Assembly: GCA_954871525.1 (NCBI GenBank)
Contig: OX940867.1
Coordinates: 17,523,343-17,587,342, forward strand
Source of the DNA: Parietaria judaica
Lineage: Eukaryota; Streptophyta; Magnoliopsida; Rosales; Urticaceae
Length of the DNA: 64,000 nt
Direction of reading: 5' to 3'
The first letter of the stretch is position 1. Every line of letters starts with the position of its first letter. Position numbers and translations under genes: made by a program. A model generated the notes under the pieces. It saw only the letters and a program-made list of their open reading frames with translations, made no database searches and was not told where the DNA came from. Positions 29,452 through 40,816 of this stretch are shown in pieces.

Positions 29452-32400
29452 GGCTGTGGAGGAGAGAGAAGAGAGAGAGGGAAGGGGGTTTCAGAGGGGG
29501 GAAATCATCAGAATGGAGAAGAATATATACAGAGGAAACCATAAATGAAGGAGGAGGAAATGGAGAAGAAGCAGAGCGGAGGAAGAAGAGAAGAAAGAGA
29601 GAGAAGAGAGAGATCGTCGTTGATGGTGGTCAAAAAGAGACTTTGAATTTTTTATTTTCTTTTATTTTTTTATTATGTCGATATATATATTTCTTTCCTA
29701 CCAATGTAAGAATTTATGGTACTGCCGTGTATTAATTAATCAATATTATAAAGTGTGTTCCGCGAACCGAATTAAAATCCGGTTTCGGTTCCTACTTTTT
29801 AGTAATCGATTTTTGGAACCGGATTATATATAATTTAATTAAACTGTTTATTTACGTATTGACGGATTTGAACATATGTTGTATTTGTGCTTTTTTATTT
29901 AGTTTAGGTTATCGAACATGTATTTTTTGCGTTAAGATTTGTATTATATTTTGTTCGGATCCCGAAGGCCCAAAAGACGGAGCTCAAGACCGAAGTCCAC
30001 ATTCAAGAAGACGGTTCGAACAACCCGACAAAGTTCTCATAACCTCGAAAAGGTCCCGGCGACTCGGAGTGGAACTCGGCAAGGCAACGACGACCCTAAT
30101 GAGTCCCTGACAGTCTTTCCTCCTCGTCAGGTTGCGATCTTCTTGCTCATCAAGACACCGCACCTCTTACTTGTCTGGAATCAGCTTAGGTCCTCCCTCG
30201 CCACCTGAGGCGGTGACAAGGAAAGAAGATCATCAAGAATACTAGGAACAACTCGGAGACTCGCCAGAAAATAAGATTTCGCCTCTAGTTAAGTCATTTA
30301 TTAGTTAACCTCGTTGACTCCACATTTGACTGTCCACGCGACTACCGGGTCTGGCCCGGGGCTCGAACCGTGGACCGGGTTCACCGTTAATCCATTTTTG
30401 AGCATTAACACTGCGATTCATGAATTTTTAGATTTCACTTATTTTAGTTTCGGTATTTTTGGATTTCGAGTAAAAAAATGATTTTGAAGTCTGTACAAAA
30501 TACGATAGTATCCGAATTTTCAAATTTGGCTCTTGATATTTCATTACTCGGGCCCATTTCGGTTCTCCGGTATTGAAATTATCATATAATTATTACTACT
30601 TATGATGGTATTAACCATTAACTCTTAATTTTATTAGAGTAGACACACAATTATTTTTTTGGTTAAGCTAACACAATTGTTCACAATAAGGTTTGATGAA
30701 TAATTAAGGGTTTACCAAAAGTTATGCTAAAGTTAAACTTTCGTAATTAAATACTTGTGTATTTGGTTGATATCTTTTTTAACACGTCAAATTTGTGCCA
30801 ACCAACCAAGCATATAATAATAATATCATGTGTAATAATGCGTCGTGGTTAGGTTATATTTAACACAAAAATTAATAAATATGTATCTCTATACTTGACC
30901 TTGGCTTATGTTATTACTGTAAACATTTCTAGTTTTTTTTCTTTTCTTTTCCTAGTTGATATTCGAATCTCTTATACATTTTATTCTCCAATCGCACACG
31001 TAATTTGATCATTTCAATGCAAATAGAAAAAAGAAATAAAGATGATATATATCCAGAATAAAATTACAAACAAAAAATAGAAGACATATATAAGCCACGT
31101 TTCCTATTCATAAAATATGTTGTAATCATTAAAATATCTTATTATATTAATGTTGGTAGATATTCCTGATTTTTGCTTACTTTTCCCGCCTAAATTAATT
31201 AGGAGCATGCATGAGAGATAGAGTCGGTTTATAATTATCATGTACTCATTAGTGTGAAATTATATATATTTATATGTTATATGTGTATACATATTAGACG
31301 AATAAATATAATGCTATATAGTTTACTCACCTTAGCCCAAAAAATGTTAGGTAGTAAGCAAATAATAAAGCAAATGAGTAGGTCATATATTTAATATCAT
31401 TCTTAAATAAAAATAAGCACAATTTTGACACTTATAGGCATGAATGAACTTCAAGGACATTCATACTAAAAAAAAATCGGAGAATGCTAATAGAAGTTTG
31501 GATATTTAGTATTATTTTGATGTATCTTTTGTCATGAACAATATACATGTACTCATTACTTTGTGACATGAACAAAGATTTTGATGTGTTTTGTGAGATG
31601 ACCAAAAGTTTTGATGTGTTTTTACTTTTTTAGTATGCCACTAAATATTCTTTTGTTGTTTTCACATGTTGCCCTTGTCGCCGTCGTCAACTCCGACTCA
31701 CGACCGAAACTGTGGGTGTGGGCGTAAAGGCATCTTGTAAGAGCACTAGAGACACTTAAGCACGATGCATCAAGGCTAGCGGCATAATCTCGAGCTGTCT
31801 CACATTGATTATCGAGGGAACGACTATTTTTGCAACACACGTATGTGTGCCATTTGTTACTAATGTGTTATTGTGATATTTTGTGAGTAGAGCTTAAGAT
31901 ATTTTAGAGGTGTTCAAAATATATGTATATTTTAAAAAATATTTTTTGTACATGACTCAAACCAATCCTTAACAATTATAACCTAAAATGAATAATTAGG
32001 AGGTTGAATCAAGTGGGAGTTTAATCTGAGTGACGTCTAAATCTAAGCATCACAAGTTGGCTAGTAGAGAGTTTTGACGTTTAAGGACGACCGACTATAT
32101 AGTAATTTTATTTCAATGTTTTAAAATTAAATGTTATAATATTTTATGTGTATATCTTGGATTTATGTGAATACAAATACAAGATATAAATATCATAATC
32201 AATCAATTAAACCGTTGTATAGAGCAGACAATGTACCTACTCAATATCTTATTACACTCAAATCACAAATACAATTCCAATTATTGCTCTCTTTTTGCTA
32301 CATGCTTTTATATATACGTGAAAATTGCATATAAAATATGATAATTAATGAAAACTAAAAACAAACAAATAGTTTCTATAGACTAATAAGCTATATTTCC

Positions 32401-32598
32401 TTTCCGAACTTTATGGAAAATAGCACGTTGGGATTTATAACTAAAAAATGAAATTTGATTTTTAATATTTGAAAATGAAATTTCTGATTTCTTTTTATAC
32501 AAATTAGGATATAGTGGCATGAGTACTCATAAAATGATATTTCTTGTTGACATAATTTTATTGTTTGTTTATCACAAATTGAATATATATAATATTAC

Positions 32599-32634
<36 letters not shown>

Positions 32635-32869
32635 AAGTTCTCGTTATTAATCTATGTGGCATGAGATGCTTAGCTTATAATAAACAAACACGAGATTATA
32701 CTAAGTAAAAAAATTATCATTTGAGTATTTACGTAGCATATATTTTAAAAGAAATTGTTTAAGTTAAGGGTAAGCCAACCAGTGGAAGAAAGTTAAAAAG
32801 GAACATGAAATTTCCAAATTTTATGCACGCATGTTTTACTATTATTCTCTATCTACGATAACATACTGC

Positions 32870-32905
<36 letters not shown>

Positions 32906-33851
32906 AGTGTTTAAGATTCTTTGGCAGTAATGTTATCATGTTCTCTTATATTTTGTGTTGGAAGTAATTCCAAGTAGAAAACGATTTATTTATTGTCATA
33001 TATATGTGAACAGATAATAATATATATATTTCAGAAGGAACCATATATTAAATTATATATATTGTATAGAAAAATATAACTAGGAAGAATTGTCAAGTAG
33101 TACTCGAGTTGTGACTCCGTGTGTGGTGGTGTGGACACAGAAAAACTTCTCAGTGTTGACCGAGTCTTTGGATATAATTATAAAAAAGTCAAAGTTCAAC
33201 TCGTTATTATTATTATTAATGATTTGATTCTCTATGGCCAAGTACAAGATAACGATATATAAATCACCAGTCCCCACCTGGCACCTCCTAATATTATATT
33301 ATTAAACTAATTTCATTAGTTAAATTGCAATTGCAAATTTGAAATAACCATTATTGAAATTGCCTGCGTGGAAAAAAGTCAACAAAAAAAGATATAATTA
33401 GGGATGAAAATTTTAGCCTTGGTCTCTAATTACATTCCCGGCCCGACCCGACCATTTTCGAGAAAAAAGTTGGCCATTTTGTAAAAAATAATTAATAAAT
33501 CGTGACCATGTTGCCCGGTGCCTTAAAGACTGGTTCCTGGCGTAGTTTCGGGCCCAATTCACTATTATAAAAAATAAAACCTCAAACTTATATTTCCGGG
33601 ACTCAAACAATTGGAGGCTAAAAATTTAGTTCTCTGTTTCGATTTTACACGTAAATGAGCTCTAAAAAATCTGGACCTTCTAAACAAAAACATTAAATCA
33701 TATGATCTTACGGTCACTTTATCTACTTCCAAAAAGCGAGGATAATAAATTTTTGTTGTATCGGAATTACTGTAAACAAATTGAAGAAAAATAATTGATC
33801 ATATATGAAGAAAAATTGAATCTCGTATATATATAATTCAACTTATATTTT

Positions 33852-33894
<43 letters not shown>

Positions 33895-34306
33895 TTCTAC
33901 AGGTATGTTAATAATTGAGTTCATGCATATATAATGGACACTCGGTCTCCTTGCTCGTGACATACGTAACCCAACTTGAATGGCTTCATCTTGACATACT
34001 AACCTCCACTAATTTCTATATTATATAGTCTAATATATATATATAATACAAAAAAAACATATAATCATCTATCACAATGAGGTAGACCAATATTTTAATT
34101 CAAATTCACATAATATTAACAATAAATATCTAAAACAAATAAAATTATAAATGTTTAATTACTTTAGAAGTATCTAAATTTTCAAAACAATACGACATAT
34201 TACTAATTTTTCATCAATTACGCAATAGTATATGTTATCTTCTAAAAGATAGCATATATACGAGTAGAGAGAGTAAATCTAAAAATGGGAAACAGGGATT
34301 AAGCTC
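29452..34306. other. Gene-poor region upstream of the kinase
   Basis: No gene supported over nearly 5 kb. The first 180 bp (GA/CT-rich on the plus strand) is probably the kinase 5' UTR and promoter. About 29940-30420 is a GC-richer, unclassified segment with no intact ORF, probably transposon debris. The rest is AT-rich with (TA)n tracts at about 32607-32631, 32875-32900 and 33855-33892. Confidence 0.4.
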
Positions 34307-34333
34307 GAGAGTATGTAATACTTACATACTCTC
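34307..34333. other. Perfect 12-bp inverted repeat (hairpin)
   Basis: GAGAGTATGTAA and its exact complement are separated by a TAC loop. This short palindrome lies about 300 bp upstream of the hAT insertion. There is no T-run or gene context to call it a terminator. Confidence 0.6.
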
Positions 34334-34644
34334 TTCATTTTTCTCTAGAGTTTGTGTTATTTTCTCCTTCTTATTTGACACAACAACTTCACCGATCAAG
34401 CACGATCCGGCTTGGTGCGTTTGATGTTTTCTTTAAAACTGATACGCCCTTTCGACTTTGGTTTCCCAAGGTTTAGAGGTATCCGAGCACCCAAGTTGTG
34501 AAATTTTATGTTTTTGTTTGAGTTCGTCTCATGTATCTCTATTGATGTTGAGTTTTTTTACACGTGTACAATTCTAATTAACATTTTTTTCCCTTTTTTA
34601 GATATTTCATGTTAAACAACATCAATGTGAGTAGAGCTGCACAT

Positions 34645-34770
34645 GTCGCGTCGCCACTCGCGACACGACGCGTCGCGACGTGTACAGGAGGAATCGCGAC
34701 GCGTCGCGACTTTTGCGGCAAAAGTCGCGATTCGTCGCGATTCTGGGCACGCGTCGCGACAGGTGGATCC
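34645..34770. repeat. Left subterminal TCGCGA cluster of the hAT element
   Basis: Seven TCGCGA(C/T) hexamers plus several variant GCG(T/A)CGC blocks. The motif is self-complementary, so strand is undefined. It matches the right-end cluster and lies directly inside the TIR. Confidence 0.85.
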
Positions 34771-35000
34771 GTGATCCGAACTTTCGATCCGACGGCCAGA
34801 ATCGTGCCACGTCATCGATCCGTGTGATGTGTTTGTTTGTGGCAATAATAACACGTTTTTCACCCGAAATTTATTACCCAACCACAATTTTTACCTACTT
34901 TATTCGAATTCAACCCTAAAATTTCAAATTTTTATTTTTTTTACCCACTATTATTCACCCACCACAATAATTATTCACCCACCCCACCCTCTCCTCAAAC

Positions 35001-35010
35001 CCTATAAATA
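35001..35010 (+). promoter_or_regulatory. TATA box of the hAT transposase gene
   Basis: CCTATAAATA followed by a C/T-rich leader and a series of 10-bp AAGTTCCAAA/AAGTTCTCAA repeats (about 35060-35160) before the first ATG at 35166. Confidence 0.65.
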
Positions 35011-35165
35011 CCACCTCTTCCTCCCTCATTTCCTCACCAACAATCTTCCAACTCTCTCTCAAATTCTCTCAAGTTCTCAAGTTCTCAAATTCTCTCAAGT
35101 TCCAAAGTTCCAAAGTTCTAAAGTTCCAAAGTTCCAATTTTCTAAATTCCTAAAGTTCTATCATT

Positions 35166-37915
35166 ATGTCTCGAAGAAGCGGCGGTAGTTCCGGGGGTCG
35201 AAGGGCGGCCAGGAATTTGCAACCCCAATTTCTACAAGGGGGAACATCGGATACTTGTCCCGACGGCTACATTCCCGTTAGGCTACCGGCAGAACTATTC
35301 CCTTCCCCTCACAATCCACATTATCCCGACGATACAGTACGGTCTCTAAGACCTAGTCTAGTCCGGGCGGTGGCCCAGCACCACGCCAATCCCGACCGTA
35401 TGCCCCCAGAGTTGGTCGACGCGGTGGCTCAATGTAGGGGGGGAAATAACGATCCTTTTTTCAACCTCATGTTACGGGAAGGTGCCGAATACGGAGCTCA
35501 AGGTCCCGAAGGTGCCGATCCCGACGAACCTCAAGGTCCCGAAGATGCCGATCCCGACCAAACCCAACGTCCCGACGATGCCGATCCCGACGACTATCAA
35601 ACGCCGACCTCGATCCGTGGTTCAAATATCGGGGTGTACCACCGCGGTTCTCCTCAACCTTCCAATCAAGATAGCGGTGAAGCCTCCGTTGCCCGTCCTC
35701 GACGAAGTCGACGTCCTTCTACCGGGTAATAACCTTTAATCCTTTTTTTATTTCATTTATTATTAATTTATTATTAATTAATAAGTTAGTACTTAATAAT
35801 AAATAATAATTAATAATTAATAAGTAATAAATAATAATTAAAAAAATAATTGAAAAAAAATAATTAATTTTTAATAATTAATAATTATTAAATAATAATC
35901 ACTTGAAAGTCTTAGTATGCTCTGTGGTTGCGGTTCCGACTGATCTTCCACATCAGAAACGATTTTCTTGAGATTTAATTATCATTTAATCATATTATCT
36001 TAATTAATTAATTTCGTTTAATTTTTTTACGATAAATATTATAGTTTAATTATTTTAGTTTAATTAATTAATTTGTCACGTCTCTTGAAAGTCTTAGTAT
36101 GCTCTGTGGTTGCGGTTCCGACTGATCTTCCACATCAGAAACGATTTTCTTGATATTTAATAAGTTAACGGGATTAAAAATGGTAATTTGTATGTGTGGT
36201 GATTATTATAAAGTTCTTAATGGAATACGGTGTCTTAGAAAGATTGGTTTTTAAATAAGGTTTGCTTTGCAATCTCCTCCAAGCTAGCCTGGGAACCTCG
36301 GGGAGTTCTGTCTAGAAAAGCTTGGGCATAAAGCGAGATCATAGCATCCTTTCCAGTCGATCTGGCCGTGGAACCCCGGGGAGTTCCGTCAAAAAGAGCT
36401 TGATAATGATTTCCACACATAGAAAATACCATTTTTAATTTCGTTAACTCTTTTAATTAACTATATGAAATTTAATTAATTAATATGATTAATATTAATA
36501 TTTAATCCATGTAAAATTAATACCCATTTTTATTTTGTTAACCTTTTTTCTCCCGTATATTTTTAATAGGGAAAGTCCTCCTGCCTTGTTGTGGGGACGA
36601 CCAAACAAAGCGAAGGTGTGGGATTATTTTCACGAGGAACGACGGGTGGAGAACGGTGTTCGAATCAAGATCGCCACGTGCAAGAAGTGCCATCAAACCC
36701 TCGATGCGTTGGGGGACAAAGGAACCGGCTACTTGACGCGACATAAGAAAGCGTGCTTGTCACATCATTAATTTAATTGCTAGAACGGGGGAACGAAATA
36801 TTTCAGGGCACGTTGACAAAATACGCGGCGTTGTCGATTGGATCCGGCATTCTCAAACCGTTGTTAGGTGGAGACGATTTTGTAAAGAGCACAATCATAA
36901 AGCTAATAAGTTTGGTTTAGACAACAATACACGATGGAACTCTACATATCTAATGCTTTCAGTTGTTTGTAGACAGAGATTACCGTTAAGCGCTTTCCTC
37001 CTCACCGAACTAGAGGCCTCGGAGCGGATCACGGAGGCAGAATGGGAAATGGCCCAGAAATTCACCCAATTCCTTAAACCCTTTTACGCTGTTACTTTAA
37101 ATTTTTCAAACCAAAGACAACCTTCCTTGAATCATGGTCTTTCGGGTCTTTACGAAATTACAAACACTTTTTCTGAATTCGCAAATGACCCTGTTATTTC
37201 GCCCATGATTGAGGGAATGGTTGCAAAATTCAAAAGTTATTGGGATCCACCCCCTTTTTCGTATTGTTTCGGTGCTATCTTGGATCCCCGTATTATGTTT
37301 ACGTTCGGGCCTTTGATGTCAGCAATCGGGACAAACTTAGGGGTGGATTACACTGATTATATTAAGGTTGTTAATGAAGCTTTTTATGAACTTTACAGTG
37401 AATACGACCGGCGGTTCCCACAGTTCAACGTGGAGGCGGAGCAAAGGGCAGTTATGGAAAGCCCAACCAAGAACGGCCTAGCATTTGTCCGGAGACTGAA
37501 GCAAAGACTGGATCGCGGAGAAGCATCGGGATCCGGTACGCCACCGGCACGAGCGGAGGAAACAGACGGTGCCCCGCAAGAACTGAAGCGGTACTACGGC
37601 CTGCGGATCGACGAGGACTCCGTCGAGTTCGATGTGATTGGATGGTGGAAGAATCAACGGGAAAGATTCCCGATATTGGCGAGAATGGCGAGGGATATAC
37701 TGTCCATCCCCATTTCCAGCGTTGCTTCGGAGAGCGCGTTCAGCTCGGCTCAGCATATAATCGACGACCGGAGGGCGTCAACAACTCCCACACACCTCGA
37801 GCAAGCGGTGGTGTTGAACGATTGGATGTTCCGCAACCCCACCATCGCCCAACGGTCCGAGCCAACGGAGCTAGAGCTTATGACGCAAAGGTTTAACGAC
37901 TGGTTCCCCGAGTGA
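35166..37915 (+). pseudogene. hAT transposase gene, core deleted and frameshifted
   Basis: Exon 1 (35166-35725) encodes a low-complexity N-terminus with DPD(E/Q/D)-rich repeats. A GT-AG intron (35726-36569) joins in frame to exon 2, which opens with a BED-type zinc finger (VWDYF, then CKKCH and TRHKKAC). Directly after that the BED frame meets a stop (36769-36771). A different frame is open from about 36752 to 37915. It starts at CHIINLIARTG, the CxxHIxNLI landmark of hAT transposases, and continues through TRWNSTYLML to the C-terminal dimerisation domain (GWWKNQ, SVASESAFSSA, HLEQAVVLNDWM). The segment between BED and CxxH, which carries the first two acidic catalytic residues in the family, is missing. 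This indicates one internal deletion that also shifted the frame. Confidence 0.88.
35902..36153 (+). repeat. Pair of identical 70-bp direct repeats in the transposase intron
   Basis: Copies at 35902-35971 and 36084-36153 begin CTTGAAAGTCTTAGTATGCT and are identical over 70 bp. They lie in otherwise AT-rich intron DNA, 182 bp apart start to start. Confidence 0.9.
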
Positions 37916-38076
37916 CGCAATGTAAACGCCAATATGATGTGCTCTTTCCTCTCTTGGTTTTATGTCCCTAAGGAGGGTTTTACAAGAGAGGTTTTAGTGA
38001 GGCATCTTGTAATATTTACACTGAATATTTACAACTTCTTCCACCATATTGTAATATTCACAATGAATAATACAAC

Positions 38077-38299
38077 TTTTTTTTAATATCTTGTTTTATC
38101 ATATTTACTTATTTGTTTTAGAATTTTAATAATTATTAATATATTACAAATTAATACTTATTAACATATATTACAACTTAAAAATTAACTTATAAATCAA
38201 AATTAATAATATGTTACACAATAATAACATACTAAAGTATTATCTTGGATCCCCGTATTTTTTTAATATCTTGTTTTATCATATTTATTTATTTGTTTG
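38077..38299 (+). repeat. Filler-type duplications near the hAT 3' end
   Basis: A ~40-bp AT-rich segment at about 38079-38119 recurs at about 38259-38299. Immediately before the second copy, 38241-38259 repeats 19 bp of the transposase coding region (TATCTTGGATCCCCGTATT, also at 37276-37294). This fits template switching during gap repair. Confidence 0.75.
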
Positions 38300-38439
38300 A
38301 TCATATTTATTAATTTTAAAATAAATAACATACTTAAATAATAAATATTGATAATTAAATTCGGGTAAAAACTAACAAAATTAAACATTAGAAACAAATA
38401 GAAACTTTTGCCGATAAAATGAGTCTTAGAACCTCGCTG

Positions 38440-38542
38440 AATCGCGACTTAATCGCGACTTCCGCGACCCAGCCCATCGCGATGCATCGCGACCCGGGAC
38501 TTCGCGATTTTTGCGATTTTCATCGCGATGCATCGCGACTCA
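38440..38542. repeat. Right subterminal TCGCGA cluster of the hAT element
   Basis: Seven TCGCGA hexamers plus related GCGA blocks just inside the right TIR, mirroring the left cluster. Confidence 0.85.
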
Positions 38543-38566
38543 ACCTTGTGCAGCTCTAAATGTGAG

Positions 38567-39523
38567 ACATACACGTGTAGATGATTTATCGTTAATGCAA
38601 ACATGAAGGGAAAGAACAAATCGAATATGTAAATTTACGACACTGGGTATCTAATATGCGTAATGCAAAGTTCGAGAATATGTCTAACTATTTTGAAAAT
38701 ATTAAAGTACATTTACCATAATTATCCTAAATTATAATTACTACTTGGGGATTAGGAGAGTGCCTACACAGGAATATAGTGTATTTTGGCATATTCTCAG
38801 TAGATTTAAAAAGCACTACATTTGCTTAGGAAAAATATAAAATAAGACTTTGATTTGACTTGATTATTTTTTTTTCCTTGACTAATATTTTGATTTCATT
38901 AAGAAGGGTAATATTTTCATTTCTTTGTTACCTAATCTTTTGGAAAAGGATGCAAAGTAATATATATATATATATATATATAATTAGATGGTTGAGTAAA
39001 AACTAATTTATTATTCCTAAAACTTATAGTAATTATGATTTGTTTTTTTGTTTTCTCATGTACCACGTTATTGGTACTATTTTATTTAATTATATTCTAA
39101 TGGTACAAACACCAATTGTGTTTTTATTTTAAATAATGATATATATTTTTTTTTTTTCAGAACAAAATTGCTAAATTTTAATAACAATATGCTATAAGTA
39201 CCTTTTTACCGACTACTTTGGTACTTGTGGCGTGTTATTATTAGGAGTTCAGTAACTTTTTCAGGTTAAAAAAAAGAGAGTAGATACATATCATTACTTT
39301 TTGTAAGGAAATTGTTACATATGCCGCTAATGATTCTTGTTTATATTAGTGTGGCAATTGGCCCATAATGAAGTGGATCAGATTGTCAATTCCAGTTACT
39401 GCTTATCACGTGCTTACACACTTTCTCACCACCGACTGAAATTACTTTATATATTTTTTTTATTATTTATTACTGATTTACTTCTAAGCTTTTTAATTAA
39501 TTAATAATTTATATAAAGGAGAT
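38567..39523. other. AT-rich spacer between the hAT element and the LTR element
   Basis: No gene. It contains a (TA)n tract at 38961-38982 and nothing else recognisable. Confidence 0.4.
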
Positions 39524-40664
39524 TGTTGAGGTCGGATTTGACAATCCATTTATTACAACATAACTGCCTAAGTGTTGGTCATTACACAATATAGCAAGAT
39601 AATGTGCGTGATTATGATGAGATGAGTTAAGTAGCTTTAGGCCATATCCAGTGGCGGACCCACAATTCAAGTCGGGGGTGACGGATTACAAATAAAATTA
39701 ATTATAATAACTTTTAATTAGCAAAAAATAGTAAATTAGGCCTTTAAATTAAGCATGATTTTCTATTAAGATAACTCTTTGTTTTTTTATTAATTAATTA
39801 ATTTAACCTTTATAAAAGAAACTGTACAACATAAGAAAACTTTTACAAGATATATTTGGTATTTATAATGCTAACGTTTGCTTCTCATGTTTCTTTCAAC
39901 TGATTAGTCAAATATAATTATTCATTTATCAATAACAATATGTAGAAGAAATATGTATGATTTTTTTTTTATCAATATGTTCATTTTTCAATATGTATTA
40001 TTATTCATTTATGAATAACATATGTATGTTTTTTTACATATGTTTCTACTGATAAACATATATTAACACACACATGTGAGTTATGACATATATATATTTA
40101 TATTTATACGGTATTTTTATGCCTAGTTCTATTTTCTAGACTAGCCCCTATATATAGTTATCATTATTGTAATACAGAAGTCATGGATCAGTGAGGATAA
40201 GGCTGACATATATAGTATATAAATATGTCATAATATTAGTGATCGGCTAGAAAGGGTAAAGATGATTGATCGAGGGTGGGGGTGACATGAGCCACTCCCG
40301 TATACACCTCGGTCCGCCCCTGGCCATACCTCACCTTTTTGGGTCATACCTTTGGTCATACCTCACTCATGAAGGTAGGTACAATTCCTATAATGCTTAT
40401 ATATGCATCCATTTTGGATGAAGGCAAGGGGGGATTCTGGGAGAGGGGAAAGAGACAGATTTCTAGAGGAAGAAAGGAGTACATTTTGGAAGAGAGAAGA
40501 GAAAAATGCTTGTAATCAAAGAGAATCAATAAGAAAATACACAATATTTTTCATCATCATTCCTTCGAGTGGTTCTTAGATAATAAACTGAAGAAACTGA
40601 CCCCTTTTCTTTAAAAACAAGGATCAATCCTTGTGATTGTTGAGTGTGCATAACGCCCTCAACA
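39524..40664 (+). repeat. 5' LTR (with nested hAT insertion)
   Basis: Bounded by TGTTGAG and CTCAACA, a perfect 7-bp terminal inverted repeat. Removing the nested 674-bp element and one TSD copy leaves about 459 bp. A TATA-like CTTATATATGC lies near 40397-40407, as expected for the U3 promoter. Confidence 0.8.
39649..40322. mobile_element. Non-autonomous hAT-like element nested in the 5' LTR, 674 bp
   Basis: The ends are CAGTGGCGGACC and, read inward from the right, CAGGGGCGGACC (11/12). Flanking 8-mers are GCCATATC (39641-39648) and GCCATACC (40323-40330), an 8-bp TSD with one mismatch. The 3' LTR has an uninterrupted GGCCATACC at the matching point, which confirms the empty site. It is non-coding. 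Confidence 0.85.
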
Positions 40665-40666
40665 GT

Positions 40667-40685
40667 TTGGCGGCCACCGAGGGGC
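40667..40685 (+). other. Putative tRNA primer-binding site
   Basis: TGGCGGCCACCGAGGGGC begins a few bases after the CA end of the 5' LTR. It resembles the TGGCGCCCACCGTGGGGC form I recall from plant gypsy elements. Which tRNA it pairs with was not resolved. Confidence 0.5.
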
Positions 40686-40816
40686 TCAGTTTCTTTCTAT
40701 CGCACAGCTAGGTGCTCGGAAGGATGACGACCAACGACGACAACGACAACGCTGAGCACTGATCTCTTCTTTGCCTGTGATAAATAAAACTGCATTTTTC
40801 TTGCGTTTTCTTGCAG

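Larger units (their letters stand above)
34632..38558 (+). mobile_element. hAT (Ac/Tam3-like) DNA transposon, 3,927 bp, internally deleted
   Basis: It is flanked by a perfect 8-bp TSD AATGTGAG (34624-34631 and 38559-38566). The terminal inverted repeats start TAGAGCTGCACA at both ends (12/12). Subterminal regions carry clustered palindromic TCGCGA motifs: seven in about 34650-34770 and seven in about 38446-38540. These are probable transposase-binding sites. A TATA box (CCTATAAATA, 35001-35010) drives a plus-strand transposase gene that has lost its catalytic core, so the copy cannot move by itself. Confidence 0.95.

Noticed and set aside
34307..34333. Intrinsic terminator
   Set aside because: A bacterial-style terminator makes no sense in plant nuclear DNA, and no T-run follows the hairpin.
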